From: Stenogyne calaminthoides
Taxonomy: Eukaryota; Streptophyta; Magnoliopsida; Lamiales; Lamiaceae
Direction: 5' to 3'
Length of the DNA: 64,000 bases
NCBI GenBank assembly: GCA_037126765.1
Contig: JBBCBC010000016.1
Coordinates: forward strand, 11,582,728-11,646,727
The notes below the pieces were generated by a model. The model was not told the DNA's origin. It did no database searches and saw only the letters and a program-made list of their open reading frames with translations. A program made the translations under genes and the position numbers. Positions 10,695 to 22,611 of the stretch are shown here, in pieces (position 1 is the first letter of the stretch; the number at the start of each line of letters is the position of its first letter).

Positions 10695-12331
10695 TTTTGG
10701 TCCCAAGTACGAGTCACACACGTTTATGGGGGGGGAATACACGTGTATAGTATTTTTCAACTTTTCAAAACAATGCTGATCAGTGAGTCAGGCCATCCTG
10801 AGTTTAGTCCTGAGAAACACAATTTACCCTGAGTAATAGTCTACTGAGACAATCACCCTGAGCTTGCTTTCAGTCCTACATATTAGCTCAACTGATCCTG
10901 AGTGCTACAATCCTGAGTAGCTTGATAAAGATAATAATCTTACTGAACACTCAGAGAGTTATTCAGTTTGATAGCTATCTATATTAGCTAACTATGGTGC
11001 AGAAAGTGTAGGCCCTAAGTTTATACTCGTTTTAACTTGCTGAAAATACCCTTTCCTTTATGAAAACTGATGGTTAAGGTAGTGACCCGGTTAATGCACT
11101 TTCAGTGGATTGTTTTCAACTGAATCAGAAAACCTTGTATGCTTTCAGTGAAAATATGCAACAGATATAATGCAATACAAAAAGCAATAAATAACACAGC
11201 AAGTATAGTGGTTCAGAGACTCAAGCTCCTACGTCCACTCTCCCTGACCTCAGGGAAATTCCTTAACACTTTAGGAATTACTTGGGTTTAGAGTGCCAAG
11301 GTACACTGACAAGAATTACTTCTCTTAGGTAATCTGATCCCAAGGATCTACTTCCTGAGTCGTAATGCTCGGAAACTACTACTCTCTCAAGTTTTCAGAC
11401 TGTCACACCAGCTTACTAACTTGTACAACAACTCTCTCAACTATGATTGAGATATCCTTTACAAATAAGATCAAGTGCAAAGACTAGGATATCTCTGCTA
11501 AGCTTTGAATCTTAACAATACTAGGCTTAGTATATGAGCTCTCTTCATAATGAAACACTTGGGAAATCTTTAGGGTTTCGAGTGCTTCAAAACAAACTTG
11601 AATATGTTTGAGCTCTGGAGTTGCTTGATTTCCCGTAACCTTGAATGTTGCAAGGCTACTAGTATTTATAGGCAACTCTCTAAGAGTCACTCTTGAAAAC
11701 TATTCGTTGGAAGAGATAGCATCAAGAGTTTCCTCTTTTGGATAGTAGTATACGGCTACATTTAGGGTTTGAACGCGCCCTTGCATGGTTTGGGTAATAT
11801 ATAGACAAACAGCCAATCACCACTTTCTGTGAACTAGAAGATATCAGTCCTGACATTTCCTTAGAGGGATGTCGCTTTTAGTGTCATTAAAGTACACTGT
11901 TGTCGCCTCCTCATTGGTCGAAGTCTTCTTTTAAACGGAGACAAACAAAACGGCTCTTTTTAAGTCAACCATACTGAAATGATATGTTCCTTAATGTCCA
12001 TGAATGTGTAACATTCTCTTTGTTTGTACTAAGAATGAAAAATACACTATTTACTCAAAAATAGTTGTTCAGGGTCTTATTGGTCAGTACAAACAGTCTT
12101 CAGGATCTTCAGTCTTCAGGGTCTTCTGACTTCAGGTTCTTCAGTCTTCAGGTCAATTTGAAGTAACCTTATCTATCCTGATCTATATCTGCTGACTTAA
12201 CATGGTGCAGATAATCCTGATCCTATCACTTATTGAAAACCTGATCCTTATCTACCAAAATGTTATGATACATATCATACTCAGAGGTTTTTGGATCTAA
12301 TTAAAATCTTTATTAAATTCATCTCCCAACA
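10695..12331 (-). repeat. Element A 5' LTR
   Basis: About 1637 bases matching 711-2409. It starts TGTTGGGAGATG on the minus strand at 12331. Its end next to the PBS reads GGGACCAAAA instead of GAGAACAACA, so the terminal CA is lost or shifted by three bases. The right target duplication CTTAT follows at 12332-12336. Confidence 0.92.
11663..11670 (-). promoter_or_regulatory. TATA box, element A 5' LTR
   Basis: TATAAATA on the minus strand, the counterpart of 1740-1747. It would drive the genomic RNA. Confidence 0.65.
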
Positions 12332-12336
12332 CTTAT

Positions 12337-12893
12337 TCATTCACCCCTATCATTTTTATTTTTATTTTGGTAGTTTTATTAGTTGATTTCATCTTGTGGT
12401 CCAACTTAGAGTTTTGCCTAGTAAGTACTAGTACTTATATAGTATTACTATTCTGTTGTAGTATCATATGGACTTCATCTCTTCAAAGAAGATGGAACTA
12501 TGAGAATAAACAAACGTGCATTTAAAATTGGGTGGTAAGCAATATTAAATTTCATTCTCATAGATACGTTTTGCTAGCTAGTTCTTATGTCAATATGTTG
12601 TTAATTAATTTTTTCATAGCAGTTTCCATACTAAGCTAGGCTAGATTATAGATATTGAAGTTAATTTGTAATTTCAGAGTTCGATTGTTGAGTGGTATTA
12701 TGTTTGGAGGGATATAAATCATGTGATAAATTTGACTTGCATATTTGATATATTTAATTATATTCACATGTGTTACAAAGTGTTATAACATAAGAATTTG
12801 TGTTGCTTTTGTTTTCAGCCATTTGTTAAGAGACATTATAGCATATATGTCATGTTAACTAATTTTGGCTAATTACACTTGATTTGGATAAAT
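12337..12893 (+). pseudogene. Fragment of an MSL-like gene (exon plus intron), decayed
   Basis: From about 12472 to 12860 this sequence resembles 28731-28990, the second exon and following intron of the MSL pseudogene. It keeps CTTCAAAGAAGATGGAACTA, then AAATTGGGTGGTAAG (exon end and splice donor). Further on it has the shared intron text TTGACTTGCATAT and GAGACATTATA. The reading frame is broken and the copy is more diverged than the one at 28.7 kb. Bases 12337-12471 show nothing recognisable. Bases 12894-12898 (GTCTT) are the left target duplication of element B. It is probably the remains of a tandem or segmental duplicate of the MSL gene. Confidence 0.55.
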
Positions 12894-12898
12894 GTCTT

Positions 12899-14494
12899 TG
12901 TTGGGAAATTTATAGTTTTGATGAAAGTTCCAAAAACACATGTAATAGGACCCGGTCGGACACATAAATGGTATCGATGTTTATATTACCCCGCTATAGG
13001 AGACCAAATTGATAATTCTTGTATAGAACAACCGATGTAATAGATAGGTCACATATTGAGGGAACTCAATATGTATAGGTCGATCCAAGACTCAATGAAC
13101 AAATTGATGTCAAGGCAGGACTGAATCTTTAGAGAAGAACGAAAGATCAGATCGATCTGATCTAGACAGATATCTCAGCTGAAGTCATGAAGCTCAAACT
13201 CAGAATACTTGAAGATAAGATGACTTCCGTAAGATCGCACCGGAAGACCTACATCGGTAAGAAGTTTGCTAGTTGAAGCTAAGTCAACCAAAGACCAAGA
13301 CTCCATCAGTAGACCGATCGATTCAGACCGATCGAAGTCGACTCACCAGCGAAATCGATGTTTCACCTAATCATACGTCGATGATCCGAACAAGAAGAAT
13401 GTCAAGCTTAGTTGGAAGAACATCAATCGAAAAAAGTGAGTCTGCTATCCAATAAGAACAAGACACTTATGATCGGAGCGGCAATTGCGGGATTTGATAC
13501 TACCTCTCAGAACTTGAAACAAAGTACAAATTCACGCTTTTACGGCCATGCCGCTCCCGGAAAGACGCCACATCAATCCTCGCAAGTCTACCAAATATAG
13601 CCTGAAATTCAAATTGCTCTCCAACGGCTCTTTGATTTCAAGGTCTATAAATATGGGATCACACTTTAGAGTGAATATCGAGAAAAAAAAGCGAAACGCC
13701 GAACAACAATCAAAGCTCAAGCTAATTTCAGATTTCAAGACAAGAACACGATCAAGAAGATTATTTTTATTAAGTGTTCATCCCATAAGTTCTTAGCATA
13801 GAAATCTTTTCATCTAGTTGTTAGAAACAACTTATACGCGCAGGAAAGATTTCATAGTTGAAACCAAACAATCTTACCCAAACCCCCAAGTTAGGTTAAG
13901 TTGTTTAGCAAGATTTCGACTAGGGTTTCTAGTTACGATCTACGGATCGGTTGAGTGTGAACTCTTTAAACATCTAGTCGGTTGTCTTGTGTGTTGGACT
14001 AACACATAAAACTAAGTCTAGTTGGTTAAAATCGGTGCCCTTGTGATAGGGAAGAGTGGACGTAGGATCGGTTTGTCCGAACCACTATAAATCTTGTGTG
14101 CCTCTCATCGCCTTTGATTAATCGCTTAATCGCGCACACAACCTTTAAAAGCGCATACACATTCCAAGTTGAGATCACCAAGCACCAAGCTTCGATCCGA
14201 TCATACTTGACACTTCAAGAACTGATTAAAAGACTAACTTTGGAATCGATTTATCAAAACCGGTTTTTCACACGGGTAAAACTTAAGCTTCCCGCACACA
14301 TCAGTTAAACTGATAGTTACCGAACCGATCCGCTTCAGAGATCGAGAAGTTGGTTATCACCCCAAACCGATTCACTCAAGACTCGATCAAAGTGCTAATC
14401 GCCTCACACCTCGATCTTGCACAAAAAAGTTTTTAAGTCTATTCACCCCTCCCCTCTAGACTTCTGCCCTCACTAAACCCGTTCGGGACCTACA
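12899..14494 (+). repeat. Element B 5' LTR
   Basis: 1596 bases from TGTTGGGAAATTT to GGGACCTACA, matching the 3' LTR (25843-27412) and the LTR of C (51435-53001). It differs from both at numerous CAG/CTG positions; for example, GGTCGATCC here stands against GGTCAGATCTG in the other two. Confidence 0.92.
13646..13653 (+). promoter_or_regulatory. TATA box, element B 5' LTR
   Basis: TATAAATA in the context AAGGTCTATAAATATGGGAT, kept in all three LTRs of this family (also 26572-26579 and 52175-52182). It is the likely start-site element for genomic RNA. Confidence 0.7.
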
Positions 14495-14588
14495 GTCTTG
14501 TTTTGCTTTTTTTGTAAAAAAAAATTAAGCATTATTTGATGCATAACAAGTATCTAATTTTTGGTGAAGTAATAGTTGAGAGGGGAAT
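14495..14588 (+). repeat. 94-base copy of the 3' flank inside element B
   Basis: This block equals 27413-27506 base for base by eye. That block is the host DNA just right of the 3' LTR and includes the GTCTT target duplication. Here it lies directly after the 5' LTR, where element C has a PBS, leader and the first part of gag. At 14589 the sequence switches in mid-gag. It looks like a solo-LTR allele (LTR plus right flank) joined to the body of a full-length allele. Confidence 0.9.
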
Positions 14589-16790
14589 TATGACAACCCC
14601 GGCAATGGAGGAGATTCAGACTTTTTGCCTCGAAGTCTTATGTACTTAAAAAGCCCACCTTGATGGATGCAAGAGGAAAGGAAACTGCATACTCTAGATA
14701 CTATTGCAAGGCATATTATCATGAAAACAATGGATAAGGTCACCAAAGAAAAGATTAAGTATCTCAAATCTGCGAAAGCAATGTGGGATACTCGGGTTTG
14801 AAATATCTTGAGGAAATGAACAGATAAAAGACAAACCGTCTACAAAGCCGAACCGGTAAAGTTTGAAAAAAACTAAAGATCTTTGCTAAACGAAAACCAT
14901 CAACGAACTCGATGGAAGAATTACAATGTCTATAAACAAGCTTCGAGAACTTGGTAGAGAGATTTCTGATAAAGATATCAACTACAAAATCATAAGGTCT
15001 CTCACCAAGAAGTGGGATATGAAGGTCACGGTAATCAAGGATTGCCAAGACATTTCAAAAATGAAGCCAAGTAGTTTATTCTTGAGCCTTAAAGCTCACG
15101 AGTTCGATTTGATTGAGAGAGGACAAGCTGATGAAGATGAGGTGCCCGCTGAAGCCTCAACTTCAAAATCAGTTGCTTTTAAGGCAACCAGCAGCAGAAC
15201 GAAGGCCAACGAACCTATTGGGAATATAATGAGTCGTGCAGAATGTATCGCTTCCTTGCTACCAGAAGCTTGAGAAGTCAAATGTCCAACTTGGTAAGTA
15301 TCAAGATTTTATAAGGACAATCAACATAAATTTAGGGATGAGATAGGAGATCGCACAAATGTATCTCCGGAGAAGAACCAGATCTGATGATCGGAGGGAT
15401 CACAGAGATGAAAGGAAGAGAGATAGTCAGACTGAGGAAGGAAGAGATAACCAATCAAACAGAAGAAGCTCAAACTACTATCGAAGCTTAAGTCACCGAC
15501 AGTCATACGACGAGTGATTCACCCGGAAGGAAAGGTTCGTGGATCAAGGAGCGTGCTTCAACCGTGAGAAGCAGTCACTATAAATAAGCAGACGCCTGCA
15601 CCGACGCCAAGAGAAAGGGAAGAAAAGAGAATGTAAGAGAGCAACGTTATAGGGACGGAAGAGCCATGGTTGCCGATACGCCAGAATTGATGATTTCTAT
15701 CTCCCATCCGAGGACTCGGATACTCCTCTGAGAAGACTTCACCGACGGCCAGGTCTTTGTTGACTTCTATGAAAATGAAGATCGATATTCTCTTGAGGCG
15801 ATGATGAGATCCGCCTGATGGCCAGGAGGACCAATCTGAGGTAACCTCCAAACCTACTTCGCTTAAACTTCTACACTGCTATCATTAGCACACCTTGGGA
15901 GAGATTGACCTGCAGCTACTCCACTCGAGCAATTGCTTGAGGATCTCTCCAATGCAGTAGACACTTATGCTATAGTGGAAGCTGAAAATGATAAGCTGAG
16001 GACCAGAAATAATCAGCTTGCTAAAGAAAATGATCTCAGTAAAGCCTCTGAACTTAGATCACTTAAAATCCGCAGAAGGCAACTGAGGAATTTAAAATTC
16101 TCGAAGTTAAAGCTTCGATCGGAGAAGCGAATCAAAGATCACCGGCAATTAACAAAACAAAGAAGTCGATGACTTCAAAATCCTCGCGCAAGCAAAATTC
16201 GATGAAATTCCCAAAAGCATGAAAGTCTAAAATCATCTGAGGATAATCTGCGTAAGAAAATAGAGGTTTTTTCAAAATCATCTAAAACCGTTCAAGACAT
16301 GAACGCCTATTTTCGAACAACGATTAATAAGAAGGGACTTGGCTATGAGAACCCCTCCACATCCTCAAAAGCCCCGGCTGATTCATCTCAAAAAGGTGTA
16401 ATCAGACGAGTTTCTGACAAAGATACACCAAAAGCCAAACATGTATCTAATAAGGGAAAAAGACCAGTTGAGCAGGTAAGGCAGGTGCCTAACCAGAAAG
16501 GGAACAGAAATGGACCCCAACTGGTAAAGCATCAGCCGAGGAATCAACGAAAGAACCCGATTCTTACAAGAGACCTCAACTCGATCAATGATTAGTATCG
16601 AAAAAAGACAACTCAGTAAAGGGAAATCAATCGAGACCCAATCAAGGTCACCGCCTAATAAGCATGCTTCGTAAACCGCAAAAACCACCTATGCCAAAAA
16701 GATATGAATCTTTTGATGGTAGCAGTCGTACCTACCCCTATAATCAGAAATCTAGGGTTGCTGCACCTTTTTTGAACCACACTGGATAAA
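14589..16790 (+). pseudogene. Element B gag, 5' truncated and broken
   Basis: It aligns with C gag from the segment at C 53290 onward, so its start is missing. The best-kept part is 14926-15273, with INKLRELGREISDKDINYK and VTVIKDCQDISKMKPSSLF, matching C nearly residue for residue. The zinc knuckle near 15545-15590 is ruined: C has CFNCEKPGHYSADC, B has stops and lost cysteines. Downstream parts (acidic region, coiled coil near 15933-16172, basic proline/glutamine-rich tail near 16299-16790) can be followed only by switching frames. Many breaks coincide with CAG/CTG in C. It would have encoded capsid and nucleocapsid. Confidence 0.82.
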
Positions 16791-16799
16791 AAGAAGACA

Positions 16800-18360
16800 A
16801 ACAGAAAAGATAAATCCCAAGTCTTCTGAGTCATCCAAGGTTCACACTAATAATCATACAAAACAGAAAGCATATAAAGAGACGTATGATTATGTTGACA
16901 GGTATGGGAGACAAATCAGGCCTTCTGATCTAACTGATCACAATAGAAGTGCTCGCTTTTGTATGGATCCCCAAAACTAATCCTAACCCCTCAGGACCCA
17001 ATCCAAAAGGGGTACCTAAAGCCTGATCTGATTGCAGGATCGCGTGGGTCTGCCAACAAAGGAGGTGTGCAAGCAACTATCTTGGGTACATCGATAGTGG
17101 ATGCTCAAGGCACTGACTGGAAGCAAACATCTCCTCAGCTCTTACATAGAACGTGAAGGCCGCGTGTACTCTTCTTGTGATGATAACTTTGGTTATACCA
17201 GGAGGATTCGGAACCTTAGAGAATGATGATGTACAAATAACTGGAGTCTCGTATGTCAAGGTCTAAAGCACAACCTATTATCGGTTTCACAATTTTTGCG
17301 ACAACGGATTCGGTGTTGAGTTCTCGATCGATCAATGCACTATCAAGAATCGAGCCACTCAACAGATATTGCTAATCGGTTCAAGGAAAGGGACGATCTA
17401 CACGCTTGATTGGAACAGTTTGCCCAAGAAATGCATGCACGATTGTCAAGAGTTCCAAAAGTAGCGATTGGCTCGCACAAAAAGAATGAGTCATCCAACT
17501 TTAAAACTCTTAATAAGATTGCAAGGATGTCTCTAGTGGAAGGACTTCCAAATGAAGTATTTTCAAAGGATCAGACATGTACTGCATGTCAGAAGGAAAA
17601 ACAGGTCAAAGCTTCATTCAAGGGAATTCCAGGACCGGCATCCAACAAGTCTTCTTGCTCCATATGGATCTATTTGGACCCGATTACACCATCGATCTCA
17701 GCAACGACGAAATATACTCGTAATCGTGGATGACTATTCCAAGTTTACGGGTTATATTCTTACATAAGAAGAATGAGATGACAACGAAGATACCCGAAAT
17801 TTTCTAAAACGATTACAAAATGAGAAGGGTGTCGGTAGTAAAAATCGAGATCGATAAAGGTACATAATTTACGAACTCTTTTATTACTGATTTTTGCTTT
17901 AAGTTTGGTATCTGACATGAAACATCACCGCAAGGACGCCTACAACAAAATGGAGTAAATGAATCGGAGAACAGAACTCTCAAAAGAAGTTTCGCCGCGA
18001 CGATGTTAGGCGAACATGCAATACCAAGCCGTTTTCTAAGTCGAATAATCAACACCGCATGTCATACTCATAATAGATGTCTTCCTGACTAAGGCTCACT
18101 ACAAAACACCCTATGAACTGTGGAAGGACGAAAAACCTCGTGTCTCTTTACTTCCATGTTTTTTTGGTGTAAGTGTTTCATACACAACAATGGGAAGATT
18201 CGGTTGAAGACTTTTGAGGCCAAGTCGGATGAGGGTATATTCTTAGGATATTCCTCATCTAGCAAAACTTTCGGGGTTTACAACGCATTTAACCCTACTT
18301 GTGGAAGAAACACCCCATGTAGTCTTTGATGAAGCATCTTACGAACAAGAGAAATCTGCC
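16800..18360 (+). pseudogene. Element B protease and integrase, broken
   Basis: The aspartic protease site is at 17088-17112, reading YIDSGCSRH, where DSG is the catalytic triad. Integrase follows. Its zinc-binding part survives near 17475-17620 (CTACQKEKQVKASFKG preceded by the SNFKTLNKIARMS block). The core has a DDYSKFTGYI-like block near 17730. The block that should read with NG-x-ERRNRTLK lies near 17945-17985 in shifted frames. Frame changes occur every 50-150 bases, so no product is possible as given. Comparison with C at 55750-57230 supports every assignment, but C is also damaged here. Confidence 0.78.
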
Positions 18361-18809
18361 GAGAACAAGATGTACCGATCAACAAGAACGATGTTCGAAA
18401 AAATGGATCAACGACGATCAAGGAAAAAGAATCGAAAATCAGAATAAATATACATTCCAGATCTAGGCGATTCACCGGATCATTCGAGATCCAAAGGTAC
18501 GAAAAACTGCCGATGAAGAAGGCGTCGACATGGTGAGATAAGATCAATCAACCATCCGGTTCGGGGAACATCTGAAGTTCTCACGAGCGGACATCAAAGA
18601 CATGATGAATCCAACATCACCGAAACTTGTTCTTATCAAGTGGATCATAACTCAAAGACCACTCCCAATCGCTAGTAATGAAATTTTATCGAAAAGCGGA
18701 CGATGTTCTCCAAACCGACGCCAAATCGAATGAAGGACTGGATAACCAAATCATCCAACCGATCGATAATCGGAGACCCATCGATAAAGTTAAAACTAGA
18801 CATCGATTG

Positions 18810-20422
18810 GTGAAAGTGCCATGTATTGTTGTTATCTCGCCTCATATGAAGGAACCAACAACAATAGAGGAGGTTTCTACAAGACGCAAGTGGATTCTAG
18901 CCATGCGAAGAAGAGCCGGAATGTTCGAGAGAAATCAAGTTTGGAAACCGGTAGATGTACCAAGTCATCAAGACGTTATTGGCACGGGTGGGTATTCAAG
19001 AACAAGAGAGATGAGAAAAACGTCATCACCGTAAATAAGGCAAGACTTGTTGCTAAGGGGTATTCACAATCGGAAGAATTGATTATGATGAGACCTTTGC
19101 ACCCGGGGCCGCCGCCTAGAAGCCATTCGCTATTTACAGCATATGTTTCCCACGAGGGTTCACTTTGTGTATCGGATGGACGTAAAGAGTGCTTTCTTAA
19201 ACGGGGTACTAGCAGAGGAAGTTTATGTCGAACAATCTCCGTGCTTTGAAAAGGGCAACCAAGTGTACCGCTTAAGAAAATCTCTTTATGGCTTGAAACA
19301 AGCTCCTCGAGCTTGGTATGATACACTCTCTTAGTTCTTGATCGACAAAGGGTTCACTAAAGGAACAGTGGACGTAACCTTATTCGAGAATAGAAGATGG
19401 AGAAGATATTATGATGGTTCGATCTCACGTGGGCGACATCATCTTCGGATCTCCTAACAAGAGTCTATGTGAAAGATTCAAAAACCGATGCAAGGAAGTT
19501 CGAGATGTCCATGATGGGTCGATGAATTACTTTACGGGTCTTCAAGTAAAGCAAAGTACGAAGGGATATTCATCTTGCCAAGCAAAGTACACTAGGAATT
19601 TATTGGCTAAGTTTGGAGTTCAAAATTGTAAGGAAGCCAAAATTCCTATGATGACTGGATTCAAGATGGATCCAGATGAGGATGGTCGAAAAACAAATCG
19701 GGAAGGAATATAGGGCTCTCATTGGATCTCTACTATACCGATTGCCAAAGAACCGGATATAACCTTCGCAGAGGGTGTATGTGCGATTTCGAGCAAATCC
19801 AATGATAAGCCACCTAGAAGCGGTAAGAGGATTCTTAAGTATCCGGAAGGGGACGGTAAATCTTGGTTTATTTTACCCATCGATGATGATAATCTAGAGC
19901 TTAGTGGGTATTCGATTACGATTATGGAGGTTGCAAGATTGACGAAAAATCCACCTCGAGAACTTGTCGGTTCTTAGGAAGTAAACCGATCTCGTGGTTT
20001 TCAAAAAAGTTAGACATCGATTCGACATCTACTACCGAAGCGAATATATATGGTCTGCGAAGTTATTGTTCCCAATCGCTCGCTTAGTCGGCGGTGAGGA
20101 TTATAACATTGAAGCTAACAATGTACCTATTTTACGTGTGATAATAATAGTCTTTATTGCAATCACTCAGAATCCCATTCTACATACAAGATCCAAGCAT
20201 GTGGATGTCAGACATCATTTTATAAGAGATCATGTTGAAAAGAAGAATATCATAATGGAAAAGATTCATACTGATATACAGAAAGCTGATATTCTAACCA
20301 AGCCACTAGCTGAGATCAGATTCAGAGAATTATGCAATGAGCTAGGGCTTCTGGATCTTGGAGAAAATACACCTAAAACGTTTGATGGAATGATCTCCAG
20401 AACCAGCTGGTTAAGAGACTAA
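18810..20422 (+). pseudogene. Element B reverse transcriptase and RNase H, broken
   Basis: Copia RT blocks appear in order: KEPTTIEEVSTRRKWILAM, VFKNKRDEKNVIT (as FKNKRDEKNV in another frame), NKARLVAKGYSQSE, MDVKSAFLNGVLAEEVYVEQ, YRLRKSLYGLKQAPRAWYD and the catalytic region as HVGDIIFGSPNKSLCERF, where C reads YVDN and functional copia RTs YVDD. RNase H ends at 20422 with HTRSKHVDVRHHFIRDHVEK and ADILTKPLAEIRFRELC. At least eight frame changes separate the blocks. The RNase H end (19994-20422) is the longest open stretch. Confidence 0.85.
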
Positions 20423-20740
20423 CCAGGTTGAAAGAAATCAGTTGAGTTTGGTATCTCAACTGGTCAGAAGATCAGTCAAGGAACTGATGTGAGAAATCGA
20501 TCAGATTTACAAGATTATCAGGTTAAAGGAACTGATCAGATTTAAGGTTTATCAGATTAAAGGAAACACTCACTTTTTAAAAGGAATATCTGATTAAATC
20601 AGTTGGATTATTTTACGTCTTTGTAAGTCGATTAAGCTGATATTCAACAAGCAAGATTCACAAGTAGTAGTCACAAGATTAAAGCTTGAAATCGCATAAG
20701 GATACAGGAATTTTACACAACAATGGAATAATAGAAATTT

Positions 20741-21474
20741 TCATTGATAAAGACCCGAAGGTCAGGTTACATTACAAGATACAAGTACAAAGGACCCGGA
20801 GGTCAATACATAAGTGATAACCAAAAAACCCTAAACCTATAACCCTAAACCCTCATCCTAACCCAAGTGGAGCAGGGAGAGAGAGAGATTTTAAATCTGA
20901 TGCTCTCATTTTCCCCCACTTAACAATGGGTGAAAGTGGCTTTAAAAAAAAAAAAAAAAAAAATCAAAGGCGCAGCAGGTCAAGATCAAGAAAAATGGAG
21001 CGAGAGCGGCCTTGATAGATTTTTTTAGCCGGAGCCCTAAGAAAGAGTCGATGGGCTCTCCAAATTAAATGGTGAGTTGATATAGGAAGATCACCTATTT
21101 GTCCGATCAAGACCGTATATCAAACTCACGCTCATTTTCGACTAAAGTTCTGTTGATGCTCGTTACGTCATAACGATAGACACACAAAGTGCATACGGTT
21201 AGGAGAAGTGTCTTCTCGGTTTGCAAATAAGAGTTCCCTTGCCCGGTGGTAGAGAAGCTTTGCAACAATCGTATGTGAAATCTTTGATGATGACGAGAAC
21301 AAAGAATAAGGGACGCAAAGGGTTGATTTGAGAAGTCAAATCATTGAAAAAGGGGTAAAGGTGTTTCTTGGGAAGTTTAACCTGGAAATAAGGGTTCACC
21401 AGATACATGATTCTACAAAGAAGATAAGTATGGTGAATGGGTTATGTTGTGTAAAACAATTGGTCCAATTTATA
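20741..21474 (-). other. Candidate antisense unit in element B
   Basis: On the minus strand a TATA-like box (21467-21474, TATAAATT) is followed at 21408 by an ATG opening a 69-residue frame (21408-21199). After more sequence comes a stretch that looks like a transcript 3' end at 20741-20766 (CCTTCGGGTC, then TATCAATGAAA). Element C has the same arrangement at 59361-60131 with a 90-residue frame at the same place. The protein itself is not recognised and is poorly conserved, so the coding claim is weak. The arrangement recalls the antisense gene of element D. Confidence 0.35.
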
Positions 21475-22328
21475 GAGGCCAAAGCAAGGGTGCAAATGCA
21501 AATACGAGTTCTCAAAACCTTTTAGAGAAATCAAGACCAAAAGGACAAATGTAGGAATCACGCGACGATAATTGGATAAATTTACGGCGGATTGACATAT
21601 CGAAAGATTGAGGCGATAATTCGCATGTCAAATCGCGCCAACTTAGGAATAGAGTCTACTATTCTAGACTAAGTTTTGGCGGTAACACTTATTCCAAGAA
21701 TTGGATTGACTTGAGAAGAATCGATTAGGTCAACCAAAATCGATACATACTGGTCGATCATATGAGGAAGATCACCGAGCTTAAAACTCCAACAAATCGA
21801 TACATCGGTCTATGGGAAAAGCGAAATATCGGTTGAAGGGAACTTCAACCCATCAAGAGGATCAAGAGGGAAATCGGACATATTCAAGGAAAGATCACCG
21901 AGCTTGAAACTTCAACAGATCGATGCAAGTGAAGAAGATCACCTAAAAGGATCGGTTGGGAAATTTTAAGGCTTAGGCGGCAATACTAAGATCAACAAGT
22001 GAAATCAACATGGACAAGTGGTATTGATGATTACAATATCGACCAACCGGATCTGCTTTTTCTTTTCTCTTTTCTTTGCTTATTTATCGGATCTTATCGA
22101 TATTATTTGCCTTTTATTGTACACATTATCCTTGTGACGTATTCTCTGCAAATCATTTAATGCGGACGGGGAACATGTATTAACCGCTATTAAACGTGCT
22201 TTTAAATCCAAAAGGTTTTCAAATGCGTGCTTTTCCCCGACCTACGATCAAAACCGCTTAATCTGAGCGTTTAATCTTTTCAAACGGTTGATCTTCCAAA
22301 TCGTGTCTTCTCTTTCCCTCCTCGTCTT

Positions 22329-22334
22329 TATAAA
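22329..22334 (+). promoter_or_regulatory. TATA-like box upstream of element B extra gene
   Basis: TATAAA in the context CGTCTTTATAAAGTTCATCA, followed by a CAAA-rich leader and a possible 5' intron (donor at 22470, acceptor ending 22611) directly before the ATG at 22612. C has the matching box at 60960-60965. Confidence 0.45.
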
Positions 22335-22611
22335 GTTCATCACAACCATACCAGAGTTTCCATTTCACAAACTTGCGATTTATTCTCTCGAAAACTCCAG
22401 GACTCTTCTTCTCTCGATTCAAAGTGTTTTCCTAAGTTTCAAAATTATCTTTCCGAAAATCGGAATCTGGTAATTTATGTTTATTTGATGTATTCTTTGA
22501 TCTTAAATGCTTTTATTCTGTGTTATGCTTTGTTGTTTCTTGGTTTCCGCATATATGATATTCTTTGTATTAATGCACAACATTTTTAACCGAATATATC
22601 TTATCTCAGAG

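Larger units (their letters stand above)
711..12331 (-). mobile_element. Element A: Ty1/copia LTR retrotransposon, SIRE-type, pol-deleted
   Basis: A structurally complete but internally deleted element on the minus strand. It is flanked by the target duplication CTTAT (706-710 and 12332-12336). In minus-strand order it has: 5' LTR (10695-12331), PBS for initiator Met tRNA, gag, a pol remnant holding only the end of RT and RNase H, a long extra gene, PPT, and 3' LTR (711-2409). LTRs of about 1.65 kb, an extra gene after pol and an AAAAAGGGGGAAAT PPT fit the SIRE/Maximus lineage. The two LTRs have diverged by substitutions and indels, so the insertion is not recent. A family-E solo LTR lies inside it at 2687-4531. 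PR, IN and most of RT are missing, so it could only have moved with help from a relative. Confidence 0.93.
20423..22611. other. Element B spacer between pol and the extra gene
   Basis: About 2.2 kb without a solid sense gene. It holds the antisense unit listed separately, a 3' part rich in direct matches to C 59100-61308, and the presumed promoter and leader of the extra gene (from about 22329). A poly-A run of about 20 bases lies at 20944-20963. A short plus-strand frame at 21328-21525 has a counterpart in C at 60066-60305 (EDKYGEWVMLCKSLVQFIEA in C), so a small sense frame here cannot be excluded. Confidence 0.6.
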
